Below, piece by piece: positions 30,522 to 42,081 of a stretch of 64,000 nt of DNA. The position numbers and the translations under genes were made by a program. Origin of the DNA: Metellina segmentata (taxonomy: Eukaryota > Arthropoda > Arachnida > Araneae > Tetragnathidae); assembly GCA_947359465.1 (NCBI GenBank), contig OX375883.1, positions 17,238,088-17,302,087 of the forward strand, written 5' to 3'. Within the stretch, counting starts at the first letter, position 1; each line of letters opens with the position of its first letter. The notes under the pieces are model-generated. The model searched no databases. It was not told the origin of the DNA and saw only the letters and a list, made by a program, of their open reading frames with translations.

Positions 30522-30930
30522 TTGCACTGGTCACTTTCGTTGAGGCGGGGAGATAGTCCTTTTGCTTCCGTTTTGGCACGTCGTTGAGTTGCACTGGACA
30601 CTTTCGTTGAGGCGGGGAAATTGGCCTATTGCTTCCATTTTGGCACGTCCTTGAGTTGCACTGGACACTTTCGTTGAGGCGGGGAAATTGGCCTATTGCT
30701 TCCGTTTTGGCACGTCGGTGAGCTGCACTGGACACTTTCGTTGAAGCGGGGAGTTTGTCCTACTGCTTCCGTTTTCTCTGCGTTGTTGTTTGCTTGACTG
30801 TTGACTGGACACGTTAGTTGAGGCGGGGGAATTGGCCTGCGCTTTTAGTTGCTTCAGAGTTGCACTGGACTCGTTCGTTGAGGCGGGGGAATTGGTCTCT
30901 AGCTTTGGTTTGGCTGTAGAATTTAGTTTC
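30522..30930. repeat. 67-bp minisatellite inside the TRIM
   Basis: Units start TTGCACTGG and contain CGTTGAGGCGGGG at 30522, 30589, 30656 and 30723, with an exact 67-bp period. Two more diverged units follow to about 30930. Because 67 is not a multiple of three, the - strand ORF over it (30319-30735) reads successive units in different frames, so it is unlikely to be coding. Confidence 0.88.
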
Positions 30931-30984
30931 GTTGCTGTTAGTCCAAGAGCTGTTCATTTCGTTTCTCTAAGTTCAGAACCGGTT

Positions 30985-30993
30985 GAGCCCCCA
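30985..30993 (-). promoter_or_regulatory. Primer-binding site for tRNA-Pro (TRIM)
   Basis: TGGGGGCTC on the - strand, immediately adjacent to the 5' LTR (30994-31273). The following AACCGG could extend pairing with the T-stem of a tRNA. Confidence 0.65.
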
Positions 30994-31273
30994 CGTTCTG
31001 GTTCGGGTTGTCTAGGGTGTTGATGTATGAAGACAAGAACAAGTCAGGTTCTAACAATAACTATATATTCTCAGGTTTAGCATACAACTTTAGGCTCTTA
31101 AGCCTAACTAAAAAACACATTAAAACGGAAACATCGATAAGAGCTTCGCTGTTGGCGACTTCGCTCTTCACTACTCTGCTCTGCCTATGCACCTGCGCTC
31201 CGTGGCGCTGGCGTCGCTACGAGTGTCGCCACTGTGCAGGTGGTTTGGCGGATGGGGTTTTGAATATGCAACA
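30994..31273 (-). repeat. TRIM LTR (5' LTR in element orientation)
   Basis: 280 bp; ends ...GCAACA on the + strand and is followed by the TGTA duplication at 31274-31277. Confidence 0.83.
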
Positions 31274-31277
31274 TGTA

Positions 31278-32417
31278 TTGTGAGGAAAATGTTGTAAAAT
31301 TATATATGTGCATTGTAGAAATAAACTTTGGGGTGCAAAGTAGATCCACCTCCTCGTGGTGCACCCTGGTAACGCTTTTGCGGCCAAGTGATCTTCAAAT
31401 AAAAAGAAAGAAGTTGCTTAAATGCACTTTATAAAATACATTTTACACATAAAATACACTATGTTCTCACGTTATGTGTTTTGGTTTAGAAGTAGAGAGA
31501 AATGAGTGAAAAATAATGATTTAATTTAAGTTTTCATAGTAAGCAAGTTTAGCTTTAAGGACCTTCATTCGTAATTCATGTTCATTCGTTCTATATTCAC
31601 GTTCTTCGTGTGATTTCTTAATTTCAGCTTAGTTTTTGCTTCATTAACTCTTGCCTATGTAGTTTGTGTTCATTTTCAATGGATGTTTTGCTTGATATAG
31701 CCTGTTCGCTTAATGCTTCTGCAGCTTTTGCAGATGCTGGAGGCTGACGCTTCTTCCTTACAATGAAATTCCTCATTTTGGGTGTGACATGTGATACACT
31801 GGATTTCATTTATGGAATCTAAAAAAGAAAGTGTTGCCTTAAAAAATATTTTACAACTAGTTAATAATTATAAAAAAACTTCTCTTTTAGCCAAAGAAAA
31901 GGTCAGGTGGGGGTAAACTGGTTTTATTATACCCAGGACTCGATCCACAGAGTCTCAAACAAGTGGTGACTTTTCCAAACTATATTGGGATGCTAGAAAC
32001 ATGATGGGATTCCCTATGAACTCTTTGCACCTATATGTGACCATCTCTATCTACCGATATGCATTGTACTTTGTTTCCTGTTTATGGTTGCCTGTAATTT
32101 TTATGGATTGGAATGATAAAATAAAGCCATTGATAAAATATATATTTATTTTTATTATATTTTATTTATTTATATTATATACCAACTCGGACCAAGAAAT
32201 TTTAATTTAGATGGGTCAGATAGATTTAAATTTTACTTATATGATCTGGTGTAAAGAACACCATCTTTTTTTAAATGTCAACTTCAACTGTATGGTAATT
32301 TCTCTAATTTCTAATAAAATTTTACATAATGTAACTGAACTTAAATGAATTTTGCTGTGATTTCAGTATATATCATCTTTACATCTCATCATCTCTTTAC
32401 ATATCATCTTTACATTT
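31278..32417. other. Mostly non-coding; small - strand ORF at 31624-31809
   Basis: The ORF (61 codons, MKSSVSHVTPKMRNFIVRKK...SAKAAEALSEQA) is alanine/lysine-rich and not recognised; it may be a scrap of a transposon-borne DNA-binding protein. The rest is AT-rich without features, ending at the target site of LINE G. Confidence 0.35.
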
Positions 32418-32431
32418 CGTAAAAGTATGAT
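32418..32431 (+). repeat. Target-site duplication, left copy, of LINE G
   Basis: CGTAAAAGTATGAT, repeated exactly at 41472-41485. Confidence 0.93.
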
Positions 32432-32967
32432 TCCCCCAGGGGCATTCCTTCTTTAGGTTTGTACGGGCTTCACAACCCCGGGGTACCTGAGTGATCTTTT
32501 CTCCCTTTCGTTCTTCTCCTCCTCTACCCTTCTGCTTTTGCTTTTTCTTCCTCCCTCATTGTGGTTGCCTCTTCGGAGGTGAGGGCTCCCCTTGAGAAGC
32601 TTTTCGCCAGTCTGTGCATTTAGCTCCTCTTGGGGATTATATCACCCACGTGTTTGCCGTGCGTGGAGACCTGTGTCTTCGGAAAAGGTGATCCTGGTGA
32701 TTGAGGGACAACATAACGCCCCAATACATTGCTTCGGCTCCTGCTTCGAATAAACAGGAGGTGTACTTTGGTCCCAGTACATTGATCGGCTGGTGGGTAT
32801 ATCCTGCTAGGACTAAGGACCTGCTCACCAACTAGCTCCTTAGGGCAGTCATAGAGGTGAGTTGGGTTCGTATAGTCCCTGGCTAGCACCGGTACAGGAA
32901 CCTGTATCCCCTCGTTGGACTCCATGGTGGGTGGTGCCGCCGGGGACTGAATATTTAATTTTCAATC

Positions 32968-34229
32968 ATGGAAAACCAAAAATCAACTTCTCCTTCAGTG
33001 GAGCAAATATGTAATAATAATAATAATGAAAAAAAATATAACAGAACAAAAATTTTTTACAATAAAAAGTAACGAGGGAAATCTTAAAAATATATCTGCG
33101 ATTTTACTTCATAAAACAATATTAGGTATGGTTGGAGAGACTAAAAACATAAAAAAAACCCTAGCAGGAGATGTACTCGTTGAAGTTTTAAATAGAACAC
33201 AAGCTTTAAATATAATTAAAATTAAATCCGTTGGTCCAATAGGAGTAACAGTCACACCCCACAGAACTTTAAATTCATCAAGAGGTGTAATCTCCGAATC
33301 GGATCTTGTCTATGATTCGGAAGAAGACATCTTGGAATCCCTATCCGAACAATATGTAATTAACGTCAAAAGAATCACAATTTCAAGAAATAATCAGAAA
33401 ATACCCACAAAACACTTAATATTAACTTTCAATACACCAACTATACCAAAACACGTTAAAATAGCTTACATTAATTGCCCAGTGAGACCTTTCATTCCAA
33501 ATCCTGTCCGTTGTTTCAAATGTCAAAGATTTGGCCACTCTTTTCTTGCTTGCCGCGGCAAAGAGACCTGTGCGAAATGTTCTAGTACAGAACATAAGAC
33601 AGATATATGTACATCGTCATCTCTTTGCTGTGTAAACTGTAAAGGTGAACATCCAGCTTTTGCCAAGTCTTGCCCTAAATTCCATACAGAAAAAGAAATT
33701 CAGACCATTAAAGTTCAACAAAACATTTCATTTCCGGAGGCCCGAAAAATTGTAAATGATCGCACCCCGAAACCTGGAATATCTTACTCCACAATAGTAA
33801 AAAAAACTTTCAAAACTAACGGAACTCAAACCGATGTAACTATTTTTAAGCCATCTGCCCAACATAAAACTTCAATGAACCAACCTATAACGCCTCATTT
33901 TTCTAAAGCATCAGCTACAACCTCTCTCGTCAAATATAAAACAGATAAATCAACCAAATCGATCTATAAATAATTCTTTAAAAAGAGCCATATCATCTGA
34001 ACAAAATAATATTAAAATAGCTAAAAGTACTTCTCAAACCTCACTTCAGCCTGATGTTGCATCCAGAAACTTGATAGCTAACCCTTCTACCAGTGACCTT
34101 ATAAATTTATACAACACAGAAAGTGATATTTCCTCTGTAGAGAGTGATGGCTTGGAGACTTCGCCACCCAAGTCCAAGAAGGATCTTCGGCAAGACAGGT
34201 CTCGTCCTAGGACGAGAAAACACAAGTAG
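32968..34229 (+). pseudogene. I-type LINE ORF1 (copy G), frameshifted
   Basis: The ATG at 32968 opens MENQKSTSPSVEQI as in the other copies. An (AAT)n/A-run indel near 33015-33035 then shifts the frame. The main body, including the three zinc knuckles, is open from 33026 to about 33930. A second indel (CTCTCGTC) leads to an early stop at 33973, and the C-terminal part continues in another frame to the normal TAG at 34227-34229. The second knuckle begins CAKCSSTEH, so one cysteine next to the motif has changed to serine, but the CX2C spacing is kept. Confidence 0.9.
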
Positions 34230-34258
34230 TTTTCTCTTTTCTTTTATCCGTTATTTTT

Positions 34259-36055
34259 ATGGCTTCCTTTCTTTCCTGGAACTGCCGGGGTTTTCGACAA
34301 AAAATTGACGATTTAAAAGATATCTTAAATAAACACAAGCCAGCTGCAATCGCCCTCCAGGAGACCTATCTGAAAAACAATGATACCACCAACATCCGTT
34401 ATTTCAGTATATTTAGAAAAGATTACGATGAAGGCCAAAGAGCATGTGGAGGTGTTGGACTGCTTACCTCCCATGACTTTCCAGTTACTCAAATTAACCT
34501 AAACACAAATCTGCAAGCTATTGCTGTTAGACTTCATGTCAATATTTTGATAACAATATGCAATTTATACTTACCTCCTAACACCCATATAGCCACTTCT
34601 GACTTAAATAATTTAATAGATCAACTTCCGCAACCATTCATCATACTTGGTGACCTAAATGGCCATCATATTCTCTGGGGCAGTACAGACATTAATAATA
34701 GAGGCAAACAAATTGAAAAAATAATAACAGATAATGATTTATGCATTATGAATGACGGCCAACCTACTTACTTTCACTCACCTTCACTTACTTACCATTC
34801 AATAGATCTGGCGATTTGCACTCCTTCAATTTTACCATTTTGGACTTTTTCTGTGGATCCTTACCTTTACAATAGCGACCATTATCCAATTAAACTTAAA
34901 TATGAAGGCCAATACCAACCTCACACTGACAGCCAATCCAAATATATTTTTGAAACTGCCAACTGGCCACTCTTTACTAGCCTCGCAGATATTACTAACA
35001 CGTGTGAAACTGATGACATCGATGCAGTTACTAATAAAATAACAGATATAATTATAGCTAGTGCTGACGCTTCCATTAAAAAAGTTATTAATCCCCGTAA
35101 AAAACAGAAGAAGCCTTGGTGGAATGACGATTGTACCGATGCTTACCGTAAACAAAGGAAGTCCTGGAATATCTTCAATAGATATCCAACAAGAGAAAAC
35201 TATATTAATTATAAAAAAACAAAAGCGGCCTTTCGAAAAATTCAACGACTTAGTAAAAGGGATTCTTGGATTAATTATGTCAATAGAGAGTATAAATAGT
35301 AAGACCACAAGCAAACAACTATGGAACAGGATCAAAAGAATTTCCGGTGTTTACCCCAATAGACAAATTCGTATTCTAGAACATAATAACCAAATACTAT
35401 CGGCACCCAAAGACATAGCAAACACTATAGGTTCATGCCTTTCCGAAATATCCAGCTCCAATAACTACTCTGAAAGTTTTAAAAAGATTAAAATTGCATC
35501 TGAAAAGAATAAAGTTAATTTCAGTTCAAACCGTATATTATCATATAATTGTGATTTTACTTTTTCCGAATTGACAAAGGCTTTATACTTAGTTCACAAA
35601 TCAACTCCTGGGCCAGATAATATTAGTTATATCATGCTGAAACATTTATCAAATAGTTCTCTAAATAACCTCTTGAAATTTTACAACAGAATTTGGAACG
35701 AGCACACTTTTCCGCAGTCATGGAGATATGCTACCATAATACCCATACTGAAACCGAATAAAGACCCCAAGAACCCTTCAAACTACCGTCCAATAGCCCT
35801 GACAAGCTGCTTGTGCAAGATTTTAGAAAAGATGGTCAACGCGAGGTTCGTATATATATTAGAAAAAGATAAATGTCTCTCTCCACTTCAAAGTGGCTTC
35901 CGAAAGGGTCGATCCACTGTTGACAATCTAGTAGCTTTCGAAGTCTGAAATCAGAAATGCATTTGTACAGAATAAACATCTCGTCTCAATTTTCTTCGAC
36001 ATCGAAAAAGCTTATGATCGAACGTGGAGACATGAAATTTTAAAAGACATTTTTA
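34259..36055 (+). pseudogene. I-type LINE ORF2 (copy G), endonuclease and N-terminal RT
   Basis: MASFLSWNCRGF start, endonuclease intact (LQET, ILGDLNGHH, NSDHYP) to about 35280. An AG insertion then shifts the frame; RT continues to QSGFRKGRSTVDNLVAFE at 35945, with another shift, and FFDIEKAYDRTW is still readable. The coding sequence is cut at 36055 by the hAT insertion and resumes at 39450. Confidence 0.9.
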
Positions 36056-36063
36056 ACTATGAC
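36056..36063 (+). repeat. 8-bp target-site duplication, left copy, of the hAT element
   Basis: ACTATGAC, repeated at 39442-39449. Eight-bp duplications are diagnostic of hAT transposons. Confidence 0.93.
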
Positions 36064-36159
36064 TAGGACTGGGCCTTAAATCGATGTTAGACGAAATATC
36101 GATTTAAAGCTAACATCGGCGATCCGATTTATCTATTTAATCTTCCGTGAAATTCCGGA

Positions 36160-36412
36160 ATTCCGATTTAGCGCAAACGCCGCGATCCGATTTAGCGCTA
36201 ACATCGCGATGCGATTTAGCAGCCGATTTAGCGCCAACGTAGTGTTCCGATATAGCAGCCGATTTAGCGCCAACGTAGTGTTCCGATATAGCAGCCGATT
36301 TAGCGCCAACGTAGTGTTCCGATTTAGCGCCATCGTAGTGATCCGATTTAGCGCCAATGTCGCGGACCGATTTAGCGCCAACGCTACGATCCGATTTTAG
36401 CGTGCAGCGATT
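36160..36412 (+). repeat. Subterminal tandem array in the hAT element
   Basis: The motif CCGATTTAGCGCCAACG recurs about nine times with variation. Positions 36218-36325 form three 36-bp units in tandem (AGCAGCCGATTTAGCGCC...). Short ORFs on both strands here (for example LALNR repeats on the -) are by-products of the array. Subterminal repeats in hAT elements often bind the transposase. Confidence 0.9.
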
Positions 36413-37250
36413 TACACGCAGAAACCGGTTTAGTACCGAAGACCCTTCGAATGCTTTCCAGCCAAACTCGATTTAAGAGTCGACCGGCGAATCCGATTTT
36501 TCGCGCCAAACAAACCAGACAGCCCCATGTAATTCATTCATTATTTAAATTTCGTGCTCCGAACTTTGGCTCTAGGATCTTCCAAGACAAATTGCTTTCA
36601 ACTCGACGCATCTGTTATCCTTTGTCAGTTTTCATATTTGGAATTTAAAATATTAACAGTTTCGTTTCAGCTAATTCTGCAAACTAAGAATATAATTAGT
36701 TTGGTTAGTCAATTTTTTATTTTGTTCTTTGTAAATAAGAATATTTTTCGGAAATTTCCTAGCAATTATGGTTGAAAAGAAAGAGTAAAGTTTAAAATCG
36801 AATTTCGTTTTTTTGCTAATGTATTCCTTTGATGAAATATTAATTAATCACATGTTTAGGTAATATTTAAATTTTTTTTTTTAATTCTTTAATTAATTTT
36901 TAAAAAAAACTTCAAAGTAGTCATGCATTGGGTCTGGTTCTCCGATTTTGCAGCGGGACACGTGCTTTTATTATTTTGTCCTTTGAGCCATATGGAATAT
37001 TTTCCTAAAAATAATACAGTATTTCTGGTTAGAAAAAAAAAAAAACTTTTTTATTTAAAATCCAAATTCATCGAATTTCAGTGAATATTTTTATGCAGCC
37101 TTTTGATGAAAAATTAATTTTCATATGTTTGAGTAATATTTGAATATATTAGTTTTAGTTTATTATTATTTTGTAATTAATTAAAAATACTTCAAATTAG
37201 AGTCATACATCGGGAACCCGATTTTGCCGCGGGACGAGGTGATATATCGT

Positions 37251-37358
37251 CATGCTAATTAGCAAAACTCGTAACTGCTTACTTTAACAGTGGAGTTACT
37301 TTAAATACTTTTGATAAAACTTTAACACTGGAGTTTCGAACTTAGCTAATCAGCATGA
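37251..37358. repeat. Inverted repeat, possible small nested MITE
   Basis: CGTCATGCTAATTAGC at 37251 and its near-complement GCTAATCAGCATGACG at about 37343 (one mismatch) flank about 76 bp that contain a direct repeat of TTTAACA.TGGAGTT. Confidence 0.5.
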
Positions 37359-38359
37359 CGAAAAAGTGCATTTTATTTACACTAAAAATAATGCACTATT
37401 TTTAGTGCATTTTGGGTTTTGTTGATTTTGCTTTTTTAATGAAGTTTATTCATTTTTTATTTTACTTAATTAATTACTAAAATTTTTTTAAAATAACGCT
37501 AAAACAATATAGATATGTAACAAATAAGAAAAGTTAAAAATCGAAAAATAAAGTTATGGCGTTTTTCAGATTGAAACTTTTTTTTTCCACCAGAGGGGTA
37601 AACCCCCTGTTTAAGATAGTTTTTAAATGCATGAATGTGTAACTTGGACTAAAAGGGGTCTTCCATTGGACTCTGTCCCTCCAACAAAAAATGATTAATT
37701 CCTTTTTCTCGTGGTACTTAATTATTTTAAATCACAAAGTTCAATTTTTAAAATCCAAATTCATCGAATCTTTCTAAAAAAAATAAGCTTTGCATATATT
37801 TGTGCAATGTTTCAGTAACTTAGTTTTAATTACTATTGTTTTGGAATTAATTGAAATACTTAAAAATTCACTAAAATACTTTAAGTTCATTAAATATTTT
37901 ATTTGTATGATTATTGTCTAATGAAAGTACAGGTTAACAAAAATAACTCAAGTTTAATTTTTTTTATACTTCAGCACATTTTCTCCCAACATGACTCATC
38001 TAATGTATCGAGGTCTAGAATGTCCTAAATATGCTCATATTGTCCCACCCGTTGGGGCAGCACATTAAAATTGTGCAAAAGATTTCTACAAAATCAATTG
38101 CCCTTCTGCAAGGTGATGCAGGATTATCCCACAAAAAACATCTTGAAATGAATAAAAATGTATCTGCATTAGAAGATTTTGTAGTCAACAAGGTTAATGG
38201 AAGATGTAACAAAAAATCTGTCAGGGGACAAATATGCAACAGCATGCTGTTTTGCCTGCATTAAGGAAAATTTTAAAAGATCTGCAAGCTAAGGTTACAG
38301 AGAAACAATTCGTATAAGATATAAAAAAAAATCTGCATTAAAGGAAAGTTATGAATGCA

Positions 38360-38680
38360 TTGACTTGATGCACATTTTAAAATTTGTAGACGTATGTGAT
38401 CCAAGATTTCGTTTGAATTACATGGAAGATAAAGAAGGGGTAAAAAAAAATCACACATGCTATCACAATGTAATGTAAATACGTCCAACAATACAGCAAG
38501 TGAAAAAACTGATTATGACAATGACAAGGAAGCAGTGAATGCGATTGATATTCCAGCTAGAAAAGTTGAAAGTGAACTTCAAAACTATTTATCAATGCCA
38601 AAAGTTGATTTAAATGAAGATTCATTGACTTGGTGGAGATGTGATTTGCAAAAATCAAATTTCTTTATTGAATATATCAG
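38360..38680 (+). pseudogene. hAT transposase remnant with C-terminal dimerisation motif
   Basis: In + strand frames broken by indels in A runs one can read VDVCDPRFRLNYMED (the family's LDPRFK..Y motif). It is followed by ELQNYLSMPKVDLNEDSLTWW (38574-38637), the start of the hAT C-terminal dimerisation region. The rest of that region and the catalytic core upstream are missing or unreadable. An ORF at 38031-38264 may be a further scrap. Confidence 0.7.
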
Positions 38681-39441
38681 TTTTAATTTTTTTTTTTTAC
38701 AACTTTATATTCTTTAGATTTAGAACCTGTTATGTGTTGCCTTTCTTTTTCACATGCAGTTTTGTATACAATATAAGCTATATTTTTTATTTGTTGAATT
38801 TTATTCATGAGAAATGTTTTCAATTGAAACAAAAAGTTAAAAATCTGATAATAATTTCATGCAGATGGACATCTATTGTTGCTTAGAATAGCAATAAGCA
38901 GTTTTTATATTATTTCATAAAGAATAAGTTCATCAAATTTATTAAAACGGTTAATAATTTTTAGAATGTTAAAGGAGAAATTTAAAAAAAAAATCAAAAC
39001 TGAAATAAATAAGAAGTGCAATTGGAACATTTAGTTGCATAGTATTGTACAACAAATAAATGTACTACAATTACTTCAATGAATTTTTCATTTGAGGCAG
39101 GATAATTATTATTTCAATCTATTGTTTAAAATTGAAATTATGTACTCCAAGACTTAAATCAGAATAAAAATGGATTTATTGACATAAAATATGATTAATA
39201 TTGATATAAGAAAATGCGTGTAGGTGGAGGGGCATTTTTTTTATAGATAACATACCTTTCAAAATATTTTTGAGAAAAACTAAGTATATACAATATAATA
39301 CAGGGGGCTGCATAACGACCATTTTTGACACTCTATTAAAAATAGGTTCCATATTCTGAAGGTTAAATCGATTTATCACTAAATCGCGATATTAGATGGA
39401 TGATAAATCGATTTAAGAAATTTCTATATCGTCCAGCCCTA

Positions 39442-39449
39442 ACTATGAC
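39442..39449 (+). repeat. 8-bp target-site duplication, right copy, of the hAT element
   Basis: ACTATGAC; joining with 36055 restores the LINE G frame (DIFNYD-IRENLPIF). Confidence 0.93.
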
Positions 39450-41342
39450 ATAAGAGAAAACCTGCCTATTTTTATACAAAAATTTTTAGAAAAAAGATAT
39501 TTTAAAGTTAGGATTGGATCGATTTTATCCGATGTTTTTATTCAAGAAGAGGGAGTGCCACAAGGCAGTGTTTTAAGTGTGACTCTATTTATTTTAAAAA
39601 TCAACAATATTGTTTCTCAATTGCCGCCATCAGTTAAGGGTCTTATTTACGTTGACGATCTGCAAATTTCTTGCGCAGCTAAAGACATTCGTTTAATAGA
39701 GAGACAACTTCAACAGGCCGTTAACAAAATCACTAATTGGACAAATGAAAATGGTTTCAGCTTTTCACCTTCAAAAACTGCATGTGTTCATTTCTGCAGA
39801 AAACGTAATCTTCATCTTGACCCTGAAATATTCTTCAAAGATATTTTAATTAATGTTGTGGACAATTTTAAATTTTTAGGTATCATATTTGACAAGAAGC
39901 TGAATTTTCAACCGCATATTTTAAATTTACGCAAACGTTGCGAAAAGACCCTCAACATACTAAGAGTTTTATCGAAATTATCATGGGGATCTGATCGAGC
40001 ATGTCTTTTAAAAATATACAGAGCTTTAATACGATCTAAATTAGATTACGGCTGCGTGGTGTATGGTTCAGCTAGAAAATCTGCTCTTCAAACTCTGAAT
40101 ACTATCCACCACACAGCCTTACTTTTATGTACTGGCGCATTTCGAACATCACCAGTAAGCAGCTTATATGTGGACACCTTTGAACCTTCTCTGGACTTAA
40201 GGCGACAGTTGTTGTGATTAGAATATTATTTTAGAATTTCCTCAATACCGCATCACCCATTGCATACCATTCATCACAGTCCATATTTAAAACGCCTTTA
40301 TCAAGCAAAAACATCCTTCATCCCTACATTCCATTTAAGAATGCTGGATTTAATGGACGGATCCGAAATTTCTTCACTTGACGTCACCCAGAAAAAACTT
40401 TATTATTTCTCTCCTTGGTTTAATCATGATTTTGAATTTCAAAACCCTTTCCAAGATTTTTATAAAGCAGATACCTCAGATATTATTTACAAACAACTCT
40501 TTCTAAAGCATTTAGAAAATTATTCTAATTTCATTCATATTTATACGGACGGATCTAAAAGGGCAAACTATGTTGGAGCTGCGTTCACTATTAATCACTC
40601 TGTTCACAGTTTTAAACTTCATTCTTCGTGTTCTGTTTTTACCTCTGAAATCGTGGCCATATATAAAGCATTAGAATATATATCAGATCATTCTCATAAA
40701 AAATGTATCATTTTCACTGATTCATTAAGCGTTTTACAATCATTGAAACATCCCGATCATGACAGTCATCCCCTTGTTTTAGAGTCAGTAAAAAGAATTT
40801 ATCATCTTTCATCCAAAGATTTTAACCTGGTATTTTCTTGGATCCCATCGCATGTTGGGATATCTGGAAATGAAATTGTGGACAAAGCCGCCAAATCGGC
40901 TATAAATAATATTAACCATACTATCCCTTATCGTGACATAAAATCTTGCATTTACAAATTTTTAGAAACAAAATGGCAAAAGGAATGGAATGAGCAAACC
41001 GAGAACAAACTTCGCTTTATTAAACCAAATATAACGCAATGGCAGTCACCTGATCAAAGACGGCAGCAGGTAATATTAACACGTCTCCGTATTGGACACA
41101 CTAGATTCACCCATAGACACCTCCTCGGAGAAGATCATCCTATATGTAATTACTGCATTTGCCCACTAACAGTAAAACACATTTTAATTGAATGTTCTCA
41201 TTTTAATATGCAACGACTTATACATTTTAATTCATTTACCTTGACTCTAGAAGACATGGTTGGAGAGAATCCTCATCCAAATATTTTTAGCTTTTTACAT
41301 GACATTTTTTTGGTTTTATTTATCATATATAATTGTATATAG
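39450..41342 (+). pseudogene. I-type LINE ORF2 (copy G), RT, RNase H and zinc motif
   Basis: This is the continuation after the hAT element: GVPQGSVLSVTLF and YVDDLQI, then a nonsense TGA after RRQLL (40215-40217), then RNase H in the same frame. In RNase H the conserved TAE motif has become TSE and the WIPSHVGISGNE motif is kept. A 3-bp loss removes one leucine in HRHLLGED. The C-terminus differs: DIFLVLFIIYNCI in place of DIGFIHHI, after an expanded T run. Confidence 0.9.
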
Positions 41343-41471
41343 TATTCATTTTATTACGACATCACTCATTCCATTTTATTATTAGACTATATATACTAGA
41401 CTTTTTATCTTGAGTTTGGCATAATATGTCCCAAGAGGACTCAATGCCACAAAATTATATCCAATCCAATC

Positions 41472-41485
41472 CGTAAAAGTATGAT
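41472..41485 (+). repeat. Target-site duplication, right copy, of LINE G
   Basis: Exact copy of 32418-32431. Confidence 0.93.
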
Positions 41486-41652
41486 ATATATTTTTTGTCT
41501 TATACTTTTTTTTCCCACGCTTATATCAAGCATGTAATATCAAAATTTGTAAATGAACTTACCGAGCTTGGATTTGGGCAGTCGGGAGTATCAGTAGTAA
41601 AGACTGGAACACCTTACAGAAAAGAGTGAATTTTGATGAGTAAACAGTAGTT

Positions 41653-42079
41653 TTAAACAAAGTAATTCATTTTTATCTCTACATTTACAGGTTCATACTT
41701 ACATGTTATTGCTTCAGTCATCCCATGATACAGAGCATCACTGTCCAACTCGCATGGTATGGGCTCCCTCACAACACCCATCGCTGTTAATCGTTCATCC
41801 AACTCCTGATTTTTGAAAATCTCCACTCGCTCTTCAGAAATCCGTTTCATGGCTTTCCTTTTGGAGTTTTTATATAGGTTTATCAATTGGGCGACTGTTC
41901 TTTTCTGTACGCCCGGCACACCATTAAAAAGTTCTGCCACTTCAGCCCACGCATCTGATTTTTCGCTATTTCCGACCGCGTTTGTAATTTTGTTTTCGAT
42001 AATATGTTTGTTCTTGTCAACACAAGCTAGCAGAGTCTCCGTTTCAAAAACAGAGAAGTTTTTTCTTTTGGAAGATTCC
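41653..42079 (-). CDS. Myb/SANT-like DNA-binding protein, transposon-type
   Basis: 142 codons beginning MESSKRKNFSVFETETLLACVDKN. The N-terminal 90 residues follow the Myb/SANT-like (Myb_DNA-bind_5) pattern: an aromatic after RKNF, W in SDAWAEVAELFN, then KRTVAQLINLYKNSKRKAMKR as the recognition-helix region. Such proteins occur as the second gene of Harbinger transposons and as domesticated relatives. The frame is open, with a start 3 bp inside a basic N-terminus. No nuclease gene is adjacent. The sequence upstream of its start contains a 22-bp palindrome (42271-42292) that may mark the element end. Confidence 0.65.
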
Positions 42080-42081
42080 AT

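Larger units (their letters stand above)
30142..31273 (-). mobile_element. TRIM-like miniature LTR retrotransposon
   Basis: Two direct repeats of exactly 280 bp (30142-30421 and 30994-31273) flank a 572-bp interior without any pol gene. The repeat ends fit TG...CA; one terminal base has mutated (C at 30994). TGTA flanks both sides (30138-30141 and 31274-31277). On the - strand the interior begins directly after the LTR with TGGGGGCTC, which matches the primer-binding site for tRNA-Pro known from retroviruses. This sets the element's orientation. The LTRs differ at few positions, so insertion is recent. It would depend on another element's enzymes. Confidence 0.83.
36064..39441 (+). mobile_element. 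hAT DNA transposon, 3,378 bp, decayed, inside LINE G
   Basis: The left end TAGGACTGGGC and the right end read inward TAGGGCTGGACG form imperfect terminal inverted repeats, flanked by an 8-bp duplication. Subterminal TTAAATCGAT motifs recur near both ends. A 36-bp tandem array lies near the left end, and remains of a hAT transposase lie at 38360-38680. Because it sits in the young LINE G, it moved after G inserted. The transposase is not intact, so it was probably mobilised in trans. Confidence 0.92.
32433..41471 (+). mobile_element. I-type LINE copy G, full-length, split by a hAT element
   Basis: Leader 32433-32967 (B/C variant), ORF1, ORF2, 3' UTR and a short ATCCA tail, with a 14-bp target duplication. 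A hAT element (36064-39441) has landed in the RT domain. Without it the LINE would be about 5.66 kb. One extra T (32432) lies between duplication and leader. Confidence 0.92.

Noticed and set aside
30319..30735. 138-codon - strand ORF with repeated peptides (RRAKTEA..., FPRLNES)
   Set aside because: It overlies the 67-bp minisatellite. The repeat length is not a multiple of three, so successive units are read in different frames, and no start context or family match was seen.
36218..36325. Three regular 36-bp repeats that could be mistaken for a CRISPR array
   Set aside because: The units are directly adjacent with no unique spacers, lie in a eukaryotic hAT transposon, and vary between units.
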